Shown piece after piece: positions 53,637 through 61,729 of a stretch of DNA of 64,000 nucleotides. The notes below the pieces were generated by a model, which was not told the origin of the DNA, made no database searches, and saw only the letters and a program-made list of their open reading frames with translations. Numbering within the stretch: the stretch's first letter is position 1; the number at the start of each line of letters is the position of its first letter. The stretch is from DASSUW01 sp963730535 (GTDB lineage: Bacteria; Actinomycetota; Thermoleophilia; Solirubrobacterales; Solirubrobacteraceae): positions 105,592 through 169,591 of the forward strand of contig CAVSRU010000010.1 of NCBI GenBank assembly GCA_963730535.1, written 5' to 3'. Both the position numbers and the translations under genes were made by a program.

Positions 53637-55619
53637 ATGACGGCTCCCAGCCCGATACGAGTCCTCCTGGCCGTCGCCGCGGTCTGGCTCGTCGCGTACG
53701 AGCTCTACGTGGTCTTCGACCCCGGCTTCGACGCCGGGCCCGTCTTCTCCCGCTTCGCGCACGACGTCGTGCTCGTCCTGGCCGCCGCGACCTGCCTGAC
53801 CAGGGCGCTGGTCGGGTCCGAGCGGACCGCCTGGGCGCTGATCGGCGCCGGGGTGCTCGCGTGGTCGGTGGGCGAGATCTACTACACCGCGGTCCTCTGG
53901 ACGGACCCGTCGCCGCCGCTGCCGTCACCGGCCGACGCCGGCTTCCTGCTCTTCCCGCCCTTCCTGCTCGCCGGCGCCATCCTGCTTCTGCGCACCCGCG
54001 CGCGGGGGGCGCCGCGGCGGCTGGTGATCGACGGCGTCATCGCCGCCCTCGCCGTCTCCGCGCTGAGCGCCGCGATCGTGTTCGAGCCCGTGCTCGACGC
54101 CGTCGAGGGCGCGCCGCTGGCCGTGGCCACAGGGCTCGCGTACCCGCTGCTCGACCTCGTGCTGATCGGCCTCGCCGTCGGCGTCCTGGCCAGCACCGGC
54201 TGGCGGCTCGACCGCACGTGGGTGCTGCTGGGCGCCGGCCTGTCGACCTTCTGGCTCGCCGACTCGATGTACCTCGTGCAGACCGCGCAGGGCGCGTACG
54301 AGTCCGGCGGCTGGTTCGACGTCGGCTGGTGGGCCGGCCTGACGCTGATCGCGACCGCCGCGTGGCAGCCGGCGCCGGCCGCCCCCGACGTGCGGCCCGT
54401 CGAGGAGCAGCTGCGCGTGATCGCCGTCCCGCTCGCGTTCGGCATGGTGGGCCTGGGACTGCTCGTCTACGGTGCGATCACGGGCCTGAACCTCGTCGCC
54501 GTCGGGCTCGCCGGGGCGTCGCTGCTCGCCGTCATGGCCCGCGCCACGCTGACCTTCGGCGAGAACGTGGCGATGCTGCGCACCTCGCGCGACGAGGCGC
54601 TCACCGACGCTCTGACCAGCCTCGGCAACCGACGCGCGCTCGGCCGCACGCTGGACCGGCTGATGCCCGTCACGTCCGCCGAGCGCCCGCTGGTCCTCGT
54701 GCTCTTCGACCTCGACGGCTTCAAGCAGTACAACGACACCTTCGGCCACCCGGCGGGCGACACCCTGCTGGTGCGCCTCGGCGCCAACCTCGCCGCGTTC
54801 CTCGACGGCCGCGGGCAGGCGTTCCGGATGGGCGGCGACGAGTTCTGCGCGCTGTTCGAGACCGCGGGCGAGCCGATCGAGCCGATGGTGCAGGGCGCCG
54901 TCGCCGCGCTCTCGGAGCAGGGCGACGGGTTCTCGATCGGCTGCTCGCACGGCTCGATCACGCTCCCGCTGGAGGCGACCGAGGCCGTCGAAGCACTGCG
55001 CATCGCCGACCAGCGCATGTACGCGAACAAGCACGCCGGGCGCACCTCGGCCGGCCGCCAGAGCAAGGACGTGCTGCTGCGGGCGCTGGCCGAGCGCCAC
55101 CCGGAGCTCGGCACCCACGCCGAGACCGTGGCCCTCGCCGCCGACACCGCCGAGTCGCTCGGCATGCCGCCCGACGAGATCGAGCACGTGCGCCACGCGA
55201 GCGAGCTGCACGACGTGGGCAAGGTCGCGATCCCGGACGCCATCCTCGGCAAGCCCGGCCCGCTGACCGAAGAGGAGTGGGAGTTCGTGCGCCGCCATCC
55301 GGTGATCGGCGAGCGCATCATCCTCGCCGCTCCTGCGCTCACCCGCGTGGCCGCGCTGGTGCGCGGCAGCCACGAGCGCTGGGACGGGACCGGCTACCCG
55401 GACGCCCTCGCCAGCGACCGCATCCCGCTCGGCGCGCGCATCGTCGCGGTGGCCGACGCGTTCGCCGCCATGACGGCCGGCCGCCCCTACCGCCCGCGCC
55501 GCACGGCCGAGGAGGCGCTGGAGGAGCTGCGCCGCCACGCGGGCACGCAGTTCGACCCCGTGGTGGTCGACGCGTGGTGCGCCGCGCACGCCCGCCGCGT
55601 GGTCCACATCACGGCCTAA
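53637..55619 (+). CDS. Membrane-bound GGDEF and HD-GYP domain protein
   Basis: The protein has 660 residues. About eight membrane segments fill residues 8-300. A GGDEF domain follows (LTDALTSLGNRRAL, FDLDGFKQYNDTFGHPAGD, FRMGGDEFCALF), with the catalytic loop intact, so cyclic-di-GMP synthesis is possible. The C-terminal HD-GYP domain (ASELHDVGKVAIPD about 520, RRHPVIGERI, HERWDGTGYPD) would hydrolyse it. The start is ATG 53637; the upstream open frame overlaps ftsZ and looks non-coding. Confidence 0.9.
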   Translation: MTAPSPIRVLLAVAAVWLVAYELYVVFDPGFDAGPVFSRFAHDVVLVLAAATCLTRALVGSERTAWALIGAGVLAWSVGEIYYTAVLWTDPSPPLPSPADAGFLLFPPFLLAGAILLLRTRARGAPRRLVIDGVIAALAVSALSAAIVFEPVLDAVEGAPLAVATGLAYPLLDLVLIGLAVGVLASTGWRLDRTWVLLGAGLSTFWLADSMYLVQTAQGAYESGGWFDVGWWAGLTLIATAAWQPAPAAPDVRPVEEQLRVIAVPLAFGMVGLGLLVYGAITGLNLVAVGLAGASLLAVMARATLTFGENVAMLRTSRDEALTDALTSLGNRRALGRTLDRLMPVTSAERPLVLVLFDLDGFKQYNDTFGHPAGDTLLVRLGANLAAFLDGRGQAFRMGGDEFCALFETAGEPIEPMVQGAVAALSEQGDGFSIGCSHGSITLPLEATEAVEALRIADQRMYANKHAGRTSAGRQSKDVLLRALAERHPELGTHAETVALAADTAESLGMPPDEIEHVRHASELHDVGKVAIPDAILGKPGPLTEEEWEFVRRHPVIGERIILAAPALTRVAALVRGSHERWDGTGYPDALASDRIPLGARIVAVADAFAAMTAGRPYRPRRTAEEALEELRRHAGTQFDPVVVDAWCAAHARRVVHITA

Positions 55620-55639
55620 TTCGCGCCCGGACCCGCTGC

Positions 55640-55645
55640 TAGGGT
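55640..55645 (+). promoter_or_regulatory. Possible -10 box of the gcv operon
   Basis: TAGGGT lies 10 bases before the gcvT ATG. With only 36 bases between genes there is no room for a glycine riboswitch. Confidence 0.4.
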
Positions 55646-55655
55646 CCGCTGCCGC

Positions 55656-56735
55656 ATGGCCGCCGGTGCCGAGACGCTCAAGCGCACCCCGCTCTACGAC
55701 CGCCACGTGGCGGCGGGCGCCAGGCTCGTGCCGTTCGCCGGATGGGAGATGCCGGTCCAGTACGCGGGGATCCGGGAGGAGCACGTCGCGGTCCGCCGCA
55801 GCGTGGGCATCTTCGACGTCTCGCACATGGGCGAGGTGGAGACGACCGGCCCCGGTGCCGAGGCCTTCCTCCAGCACGTGCTCTCCAACGACGTCTCGAA
55901 GCTGGCCGACGGCCGCGCGCAGTACTCGGTGCTCTGCCGGGAGGACGGCGGCGTGCTCGACGACCTCTTCACGTACCGGCTGGCGCCCGACCGCTTCCTG
56001 ACCGTCACCAACGCGTCCAACCACGAGCGCGACTTCGCCTGGATGCGCTCCCACGCTGGGGATTTCGACGTCGAGCTGCACGACCGCCTGGCCGACTACG
56101 CGATGCTCGCCGTCCAGGGCCCCGATGCACGCGGGCTCGTGGCAGGACTCGCCGACGGAGAGCTGCCCGGCCGCTTCCGCACCGCCGAGCTGACGGTCGC
56201 CGGCGCCCCCGGGGTGCTCGTGTGCGGCACCGGCTACACCGGCGAGGACGGCGTCGAGCTCCTGATCGCCCCCGAGCACGCCGTGACCGTGTGGGACGCG
56301 CTCGTCGAAGGCGGCGCGACCCCGGCCGGCCTCGGCGCCCGCGACACGCTGCGGCTCGAGGTCTGCTTCCACCTCTACGGCAACGACCTGACCGAGGAGC
56401 GCGGCCCGATCGAGGCCGGCCTCGGCTGGTGCTGCAAGGAGGACACCGGCTTCGTGGGCGCGGACGCGGTCCGCGCGACCCGGGAGCGCGGTCCGGCCGA
56501 GACGCTGGTGCCGTTCGTGATGACCGGCCCGGGGATCGCGCGCCAGGGCAACCCGGTGTCCGGCGGCGGCGAGGTGACCTCCGGCACCATGTCGCCGTGC
56601 CTGGGCCAGGGGATCGGCATGGCCTACGTGCCGACCGGGAAGGCCGAACCAGGTACCCCGATCGACATCGACGTCCGCGGCCGGACCCGCCCGGCCGAGG
56701 TGCGGGCGAAGCCGCTGTACTCAAAGGAGCGCTGA
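55656..56735 (+). CDS. gcvT: Glycine cleavage system T protein (aminomethyltransferase)
   Basis: The protein has 359 residues. RTPLYDRHVAAGARLVPFAGWEMPVQYAGIREEHVAVR is the conserved start, VGIFDVSHMGEVE and YTGEDGVELLI follow, and the C-domain has GNPVSGGGEVTSGTMSPCLGQGIGMAYV. It moves the aminomethyl group from the lipoyl arm of GcvH to tetrahydrofolate and releases ammonia. It is first of six overlapping or closely spaced genes. Confidence 0.95.
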   Translation: MAAGAETLKRTPLYDRHVAAGARLVPFAGWEMPVQYAGIREEHVAVRRSVGIFDVSHMGEVETTGPGAEAFLQHVLSNDVSKLADGRAQYSVLCREDGGVLDDLFTYRLAPDRFLTVTNASNHERDFAWMRSHAGDFDVELHDRLADYAMLAVQGPDARGLVAGLADGELPGRFRTAELTVAGAPGVLVCGTGYTGEDGVELLIAPEHAVTVWDALVEGGATPAGLGARDTLRLEVCFHLYGNDLTEERGPIEAGLGWCCKEDTGFVGADAVRATRERGPAETLVPFVMTGPGIARQGNPVSGGGEVTSGTMSPCLGQGIGMAYVPTGKAEPGTPIDIDVRGRTRPAEVRAKPLYSKER

Positions 56736-56737
56736 AC

Positions 56738-57124
56738 GTGGCCGACGCGAGCTACCCCGACGACGTCAAGTACCACCCCGAGCACGACTGGGCCCGGATC
56801 GACGGCGACGTCGCGACGTTCGGGATCACCTGGTACGCGCAGGACCAGCTCGGTGAGGTGGTGTTCGTCGAGCCGCCCGAGGTGGGCAAGTCGGTCAGCA
56901 AGGACGAGCCGTACGCGGAGATCGAGTCGGTCAAGGCCGTCTCGGACGTCGTGGCGCCGCTGTCGGGCGAGATCGTCGAGGTCAACGCGCTGCTCTCGGA
57001 CTCGCCCGAGAAGATCAACGACGACCCCTACGGCGACGGCTGGCTGGTCAAGGTGCGCCTCTCCGACACATCCGAGCTCGATGAGCTGCTCGACCGCGAG
57101 GCATACGAGGGCAGCCTGAGTTGA
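56738..57124 (+). CDS. gcvH: Glycine cleavage system H protein
   Basis: The protein has 128 residues from GTG 56738, which follows AAAGGAG. YHPEHDWARIDGDVATFGITWYAQDQLGEVVFVE and the lipoylated Lys in EIESVKAVSDVVAPLSGE are diagnostic. It carries the aminomethyl intermediate between GcvP, GcvT and the lipoamide dehydrogenase. Its TGA overlaps the TTG of gcvPA. Confidence 0.96.
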   Translation: MADASYPDDVKYHPEHDWARIDGDVATFGITWYAQDQLGEVVFVEPPEVGKSVSKDEPYAEIESVKAVSDVVAPLSGEIVEVNALLSDSPEKINDDPYGDGWLVKVRLSDTSELDELLDREAYEGSLS

Positions 57125-58491
57125 GCCGCTACACCTCCGCCACCGACGCCGACCGCGAGGCGATGCTCGAGCGCATCGGCGCCGCCTCGATCGACGAGCT
57201 GTTCGCCGACATCCCGGCGTCCGTGCGGCTCGACCGGCCGATCGACCTGCCGGCCGGCAAGCCGGAGCAGGAGGTATACGGCTACCTGCGCGACCTCGCG
57301 GCGCGCAACACCTCGGCGGAGGACGAGATCTCGTTCCTGGGCGCCGGCATGTACGACCACTACGTCCCGGCGCTCGTCGACGCCCTGATCTCGCGCTCGG
57401 AGTTCCTCACCCCGTACACGCCGTACCAGCCCGAGGTCTCCCAGGGCACGCTGCAGGTGATGTTCGAGTACCAGACGGCGATCAGCGAGCTGACCGCCCT
57501 CCCGGTGTCGAACGCGACGCTCTACGAGGCGCCGTCGGCGGTGGCGAGCGCCGGCTGGCTCGCGCGGCTGGAGAACAAGCGGCCGCGCTTCCTCGTCTCC
57601 CGCGGGCTGCACCCGCACTCGCGCGAGGCGCTGGCCACCACGAGCCACGGCTACGGCACCGCCGTCGAGCAGATCCCGCTGGCGGGCGGCGTGACCGACG
57701 CCGATGCGCTGCGCGCGGCGATCGGCGACGACGTGTCGGCCGTGTTCCTCCAGCAGCCGAACTTCCTCGGCGCCGTCGAGGACCTCGAGCTGCTCGCCCC
57801 GATCGCCCGCGAGACCGGCGCGCTGCTCGTCGTCCAGGTCGACCCGATGACGCTCGGCGTGCTGCGGCCGCCCGGCGACTTCGATGTCGACATCGCGGTG
57901 GGGGAGGGGCAGCCGCTCGGCAACCGGCTCGACTACGGCGGTCCCTCGTTCGGATTCTTCGCCGCCCAGGAGCGGTTCCTGCGGCGCATGCCGGGGCGGA
58001 TCGCGGGGGAGACCACCGACGTCGACGGCCGCCGCGGCTTCGTGCTCACGCTCCAGACGCGCGAGCAGCACATCCGGCGCGAGAAGGCGACGCACAACAT
58101 CACGACGGCGCAGACGCTGAACGCGCTGGCGGGCGTCATCTACCTGTCGTGGCTGGGGCGCGAGGGGATCGTCGAGCTCGGCGACCTGATGCTCCAGCGG
58201 ACGGCCTACGCGCGCCGCGCGCTGATCGCGCTCGACGGCGTCGAGGCCCTCCACGACCAGCCGGTCGTCCGCGAGTTCGCGGTCCGCCTGGCGGCGCCCG
58301 TCGACCGCGTGATCGAGCGCTGCGCCGAGCGCGGCGTCAACCCCGGCTACCCGCTGGGCACCGACTACGAGGAGCACGAGGACGGGCTGCTGGTGGCCAT
58401 CACCGAGCTGCGCACGCGGGCCGACATCGACCGCCTGGCCGAGGTGCTGGGCGCCGCCGTGGCGGCGGAGCGCGAGGCGGTCCACGCGTGA
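57121..58491 (+). CDS. gcvPA: Glycine decarboxylase subunit 1 (P protein, alpha)
   Basis: The protein has 456 residues from a TTG overlapping the gcvH stop (TTGA). It matches the N-terminal half of GcvP: YTSATDADREAMLERIG, FLGAGMYDHYVPALVDALISRSEFLTPYTPYQPEVSQGTLQVMFEYQT and YGGPSFGFFAAQERFLRRMPGRI. It pairs with gcvPB to form the PLP enzyme that decarboxylates glycine. Two-subunit P protein is the bacterial/archaeal variant. Confidence 0.95.
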   Translation: MSRYTSATDADREAMLERIGAASIDELFADIPASVRLDRPIDLPAGKPEQEVYGYLRDLAARNTSAEDEISFLGAGMYDHYVPALVDALISRSEFLTPYTPYQPEVSQGTLQVMFEYQTAISELTALPVSNATLYEAPSAVASAGWLARLENKRPRFLVSRGLHPHSREALATTSHGYGTAVEQIPLAGGVTDADALRAAIGDDVSAVFLQQPNFLGAVEDLELLAPIARETGALLVVQVDPMTLGVLRPPGDFDVDIAVGEGQPLGNRLDYGGPSFGFFAAQERFLRRMPGRIAGETTDVDGRRGFVLTLQTREQHIRREKATHNITTAQTLNALAGVIYLSWLGREGIVELGDLMLQRTAYARRALIALDGVEALHDQPVVREFAVRLAAPVDRVIERCAERGVNPGYPLGTDYEEHEDGLLVAITELRTRADIDRLAEVLGAAVAAEREAVHA

Positions 58492-59942
58492 CCGCCACGA
58501 TCTTCGAGAAGTCGGTCGCCGGCCGGCGGGCGTTCGTCGGCCCCGAGGTCGACGTCCCGCGCGAGGAGGACGCGCTGCCGGAGCGCTTCCGCCGCGCCGA
58601 GCCGCCCAGGCTGCCCGAGATCGCCGAGCCGGAGATCGTCCGCCACTACACGACGCTCTCGACCAAGAACTTCCACCTCGACAAGGGCTTCTATCCGCTC
58701 GGCTCGTGCACGATGAAGCACAACCCGAAGCTGCACGAGCGCGTCGCCGCCCTGCCCGGCCACGCCCGCCTGCACCCGCTCCAGGCGCCCGCCCGCGCCC
58801 AGGGCGCGCTCCAGCTGATGTGGGAGCTCCAGCGCGCGCTGGCCGAGATCGCCGGCCTGCCGCACGTCTCGCTGCACCCCGCGGCGGGCTCCCAGGGCGA
58901 GCTGGCCGGCGTCCTGCTCACGCGCGCCTACCACGAGGCGCGGGACGAGCACCGCCACCGCATCCTCACGCCCGACACCGCGCACGGCACCAACCCGGCG
59001 ACGGTCACGATGGCCGGCTACGAGGTCGTCAAGGTCGGCACCGACGAGGACGGCGGCGTCGACGTCGACGACCTGCGCTCGAAGGTCGACGACGACGTCG
59101 CGTCGCTGATGCTCACCAACCCGAACACGCTCGGCGTCTTCGACCGCAACATCGAGGAGATCGCCCGCGTCATGCACGACGTGGGCGCGACGCTCTACTA
59201 CGACGGGGCGAACCTCAACGCCGTCATGGGCCGCGCGCGCCCGGGCGACATGGGCTTCGACATCGTCCATTACAACCTGCACAAGACCTTCACGCAGCCG
59301 CACGGCGGCGGCGGTCCGGGAGCGGGGCCGATCGCGGTGTCCGACCGGATCGAGCCGTACCTCCCGAAGCCGCAGGTCGCAAGGCGCGAGGACGGCACCT
59401 TCGACCTGGACTACGACCGTCCCGAGTCGATCGGGCGCCTGCGCGGCTTCCAGGGCAACTTCGGCGTCTTCGTGCGCTCCTACGCGTACATCCTCTCGCT
59501 CGGCGCCGACGGGCTGGCCGACGTGTCCGACACCGCGGTGCTGAACGCCAACTACCTGATGGCGCGCCTGCGGGAGCTGGCCGGCGAGCACCTGCCGGCC
59601 GCGTTCGACCGCACCTGCATGCACGAGTTCGTGCTCACCGGCGGGCCGATGAAGAAGGCGCTCGGGATCCGCACCGCCGACCTCGCCAAGCGGCTGCTCG
59701 ACAAGGGCTTCCACCCACCCACCGTGTACTTCCCGCTGCTGGTCGACGAGGCGCTGCTGATCGAGCCGACGGAGACCGAGACGAAGGAGACGCTCGACGC
59801 GTTCGCCGAGGCGATCGCCGAGATCCTCGCCGAGGCCGCCGAGGATCCCTCGATCGCCAAGGAGGCGCCGCACACGACGCCGGTGCGCCGGCTCGACGAG
59901 GCCGGCGCCGCGAAGCGCCCGGTCATCCGCCAGCCGCTGTGA
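58488..59942 (+). CDS. gcvPB: Glycine decarboxylase subunit 2 (P protein, beta)
   Basis: The protein has 484 residues from GTG 58488 (GTGA overlap). It has FYPLGSCTMKHNPKLHE, LHPAAGSQGELAGVLL, DTAHGTNPATVTMAGYEVV, LYYDGANLNAVMG and the PLP-binding Lys in VHYNLHKTFTQPHGGGGPGAGP. The C-terminal tail of about 25 residues is Ala/Arg-rich. It completes the glycine decarboxylase. Confidence 0.95.
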   Translation: MTATIFEKSVAGRRAFVGPEVDVPREEDALPERFRRAEPPRLPEIAEPEIVRHYTTLSTKNFHLDKGFYPLGSCTMKHNPKLHERVAALPGHARLHPLQAPARAQGALQLMWELQRALAEIAGLPHVSLHPAAGSQGELAGVLLTRAYHEARDEHRHRILTPDTAHGTNPATVTMAGYEVVKVGTDEDGGVDVDDLRSKVDDDVASLMLTNPNTLGVFDRNIEEIARVMHDVGATLYYDGANLNAVMGRARPGDMGFDIVHYNLHKTFTQPHGGGGPGAGPIAVSDRIEPYLPKPQVARREDGTFDLDYDRPESIGRLRGFQGNFGVFVRSYAYILSLGADGLADVSDTAVLNANYLMARLRELAGEHLPAAFDRTCMHEFVLTGGPMKKALGIRTADLAKRLLDKGFHPPTVYFPLLVDEALLIEPTETETKETLDAFAEAIAEILAEAAEDPSIAKEAPHTTPVRRLDEAGAAKRPVIRQPL

Positions 59943-60625
59943 GGACCCCGCTCAGGGTCACGGTCTGGGGCGAGAACGTCCACGAGCGGACCGAGGACGC
60001 CGTGCGCGCGATCTACCCCGACGGCATGCACGGGGCGATCGCCGGCGGCATCGCCGAGCTGCTCGGCGACCGCGTCCAGGTGCGCACGGCCACGCTCGAC
60101 CAGCCCGAGCACGGGCTGACGGCCGAGGTGCTGGAGCAGACCGACGTGCTGACGTGGTGGGGCCATGCGGCGCACGACGAGGTCGACGACGCGGTCGTCG
60201 AGCGCGTGCACGCGGCCGTGCTGGGCGGCACGGGGCTGCTCGCGCTGCACTCCGCGCACTACGCGAAGGTGTTCAAGCGCCTGCTCGGCACGTCGTGCGA
60301 CCTCCAGTGGCGCAACGAGGGCGAGCGCGAGCTGGTGTGGACGGTCGACCCCGCGCACCCGATCGCCGCCGGCGTGCCGCAGCCGATCGTGATCGACGCG
60401 CAGGAGATGTACGGCGAGCCGTTCGGCATCCCGGCGCCCGACGAGCTGGTGTTCATCAGCTCGTTCGCGGGCGGCGAGGTGTTCCGCGGCGGCTGCTGCT
60501 TCAAGCGCGGCGCCGGGCGGATCTTCTACTTCAGCCCCGGCGACCAGGACTATCCCGTCTATCACCACCCCGACATCCGCCGCGTGCTCGCCAACGCGGT
60601 CCTGTGGGCCGCCCGGGAGACATGA
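59939..60625 (+). CDS. ThuA-like trehalose-utilisation family protein
   Basis: The protein has 228 residues from GTG 59939, overlapping gcvPB by 4 bases. It has the glutamine-amidotransferase-like fold of ThuA: VTVWGENVHE, DVLTWWGHAAHDEV, LLALHSAHYAKVFKRLLG and YFSPGDQDYPVYHHPDIRRVLANAVLWA. ThuA proteins act with Gfo/Idh oxidoreductases in sugar metabolism, and a Gfo/Idh gene follows here. Its attachment to the glycine cleavage operon is unexpected. Confidence 0.88.
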   Translation: MRTPLRVTVWGENVHERTEDAVRAIYPDGMHGAIAGGIAELLGDRVQVRTATLDQPEHGLTAEVLEQTDVLTWWGHAAHDEVDDAVVERVHAAVLGGTGLLALHSAHYAKVFKRLLGTSCDLQWRNEGERELVWTVDPAHPIAAGVPQPIVIDAQEMYGEPFGIPAPDELVFISSFAGGEVFRGGCCFKRGAGRIFYFSPGDQDYPVYHHPDIRRVLANAVLWAARET

Positions 60626-60652
60626 CGGGCCAAGCAAGCTTGGCCTTGCGAG

Positions 60653-61669
60653 TTGCTTCGCGAACGTCGCGGGCCGCTACGAGGCCTGGTGGCGGGCGCC
60701 GGCCTGCTCGGGCCGTACTGGGCGCGCGAGCTGGTGGCGAGCCCCGACACCGAGCTGTGCGGCTGGGTCGACATCGACGCGTCCCGCGTCCGGGCGGCCG
60801 CCGACGCCGAGGGGCTCGACGAGGTTGCGACCGGCGGCTCGCTGGAGCGGATGCTCGCCGAGCAGCGTCCCGACTTCCTCGTCAACGTGACGCCGCCGGC
60901 GGCCCACCACGACGTCACGATCGCGGCGCTCGAGCAGGGCCTCGACGTGCTGAGCGAGAAGCCGCTGGCGGCCTCGCTCCCGGAGGCGCACGCGATGATC
61001 GAGGCCGCCGACCGCGCCGGCCGGCTCTTCATGGTCAGCCAGAACCGGCGCTACATACCCGAGCTCGTCGCCTTCCGCGACACGGTGGCCCAGCTCGGCC
61101 GGCTCTCGACGCTCACGTGCGAGTTCCACATCGCCCACCGCGTTCCGGACTCGCGGTTCCTCAACTCGTTCCCGCAGCCGCTGCTGCTCGACATGGCGAT
61201 CCACCTGTTCGACGGCGCGCGGGCGATCACGGGCGCCGACCCGATCTCGGTTTACTGCGATTCGTACAACCCGCCATGGAGCTGGTACGACGGCCCGGCG
61301 GCCGCCCACGCCGTGTTCCGCATGAGCGACGAGCTGCGGTTCGCGTTCACCGGAAATTGGGCCGCCGACGGGTTTCGCACGTCGTGGACGGGTACCTGGC
61401 GCGCGGTCGGTGAGCGGGGCAGCGTCACGTGGGAGGGCGACGGGGCCGCCCCGCGAGCCGAAGCCGATGGCGTGACGGCGGTGGTTCCGCGCATCGCGCC
61501 GCAGGACCCGGAGCGGTTCCACGGCCTGGAGGGCGCGCTGGCCGACTTCGTGGCCGCCGTCCGCACCGGCAGCGTGCCCGCCGGCGAGTGCCACGACAAC
61601 ATCCGCAGCCTGGCCATGTGCCACGCGGCGGTCGAGTCGGCGCGGCTGGGCGTTCCGGTCGACGTTTAA
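60653..61669 (+). CDS. Gfo/Idh/MocA family oxidoreductase, start uncertain
   Basis: The NAD-binding N-domain has GLVAGAGLLGPYWARELVASPDTELCGWVDID and VNVTPPAAHHDVTIAALEQGLDVLSEKPLAASL, with the EKP catalytic Lys. The C-domain follows (LLDMAIHLFDGARAITGADP). In frame the first start is TTG 60653 (338 residues). An ATG at 60622, in ATGA overlap with thuA like its neighbours, would fit the operon better but is in another frame. One extra base between 60622 and 60680 would explain this. A sugar or inositol substrate is likely. Confidence 0.85.
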   Translation: MLRERRGPLRGLVAGAGLLGPYWARELVASPDTELCGWVDIDASRVRAAADAEGLDEVATGGSLERMLAEQRPDFLVNVTPPAAHHDVTIAALEQGLDVLSEKPLAASLPEAHAMIEAADRAGRLFMVSQNRRYIPELVAFRDTVAQLGRLSTLTCEFHIAHRVPDSRFLNSFPQPLLLDMAIHLFDGARAITGADPISVYCDSYNPPWSWYDGPAAAHAVFRMSDELRFAFTGNWAADGFRTSWTGTWRAVGERGSVTWEGDGAAPRAEADGVTAVVPRIAPQDPERFHGLEGALADFVAAVRTGSVPAGECHDNIRSLAMCHAAVESARLGVPVDV

Positions 61670-61672
61670 CGA

Positions 61673-61700
61673 CCACGAGGCGCCCGGAGGCGCCTCGTGG
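61673..61700 (+). terminator. Strong transcription terminator after the gcv operon
   Basis: CCACGAGGCGCC pairs perfectly with GGCGCCTCGTGG around the tetraloop CGGA, 3 bases after the Gfo/Idh stop. AAAT follows on the plus strand and TTAAACG lies on the other side, so it could serve both convergent transcripts. Confidence 0.8.
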
Positions 61701-61729
61701 AAATCCAGTGCGGCTTACTCTTAGTTACA

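Noticed and set aside
55620..55655. Glycine riboswitch upstream of gcvT
   Set aside because: Only 36 bases separate the genes, far too few for the aptamer, and no typical paired elements are present.
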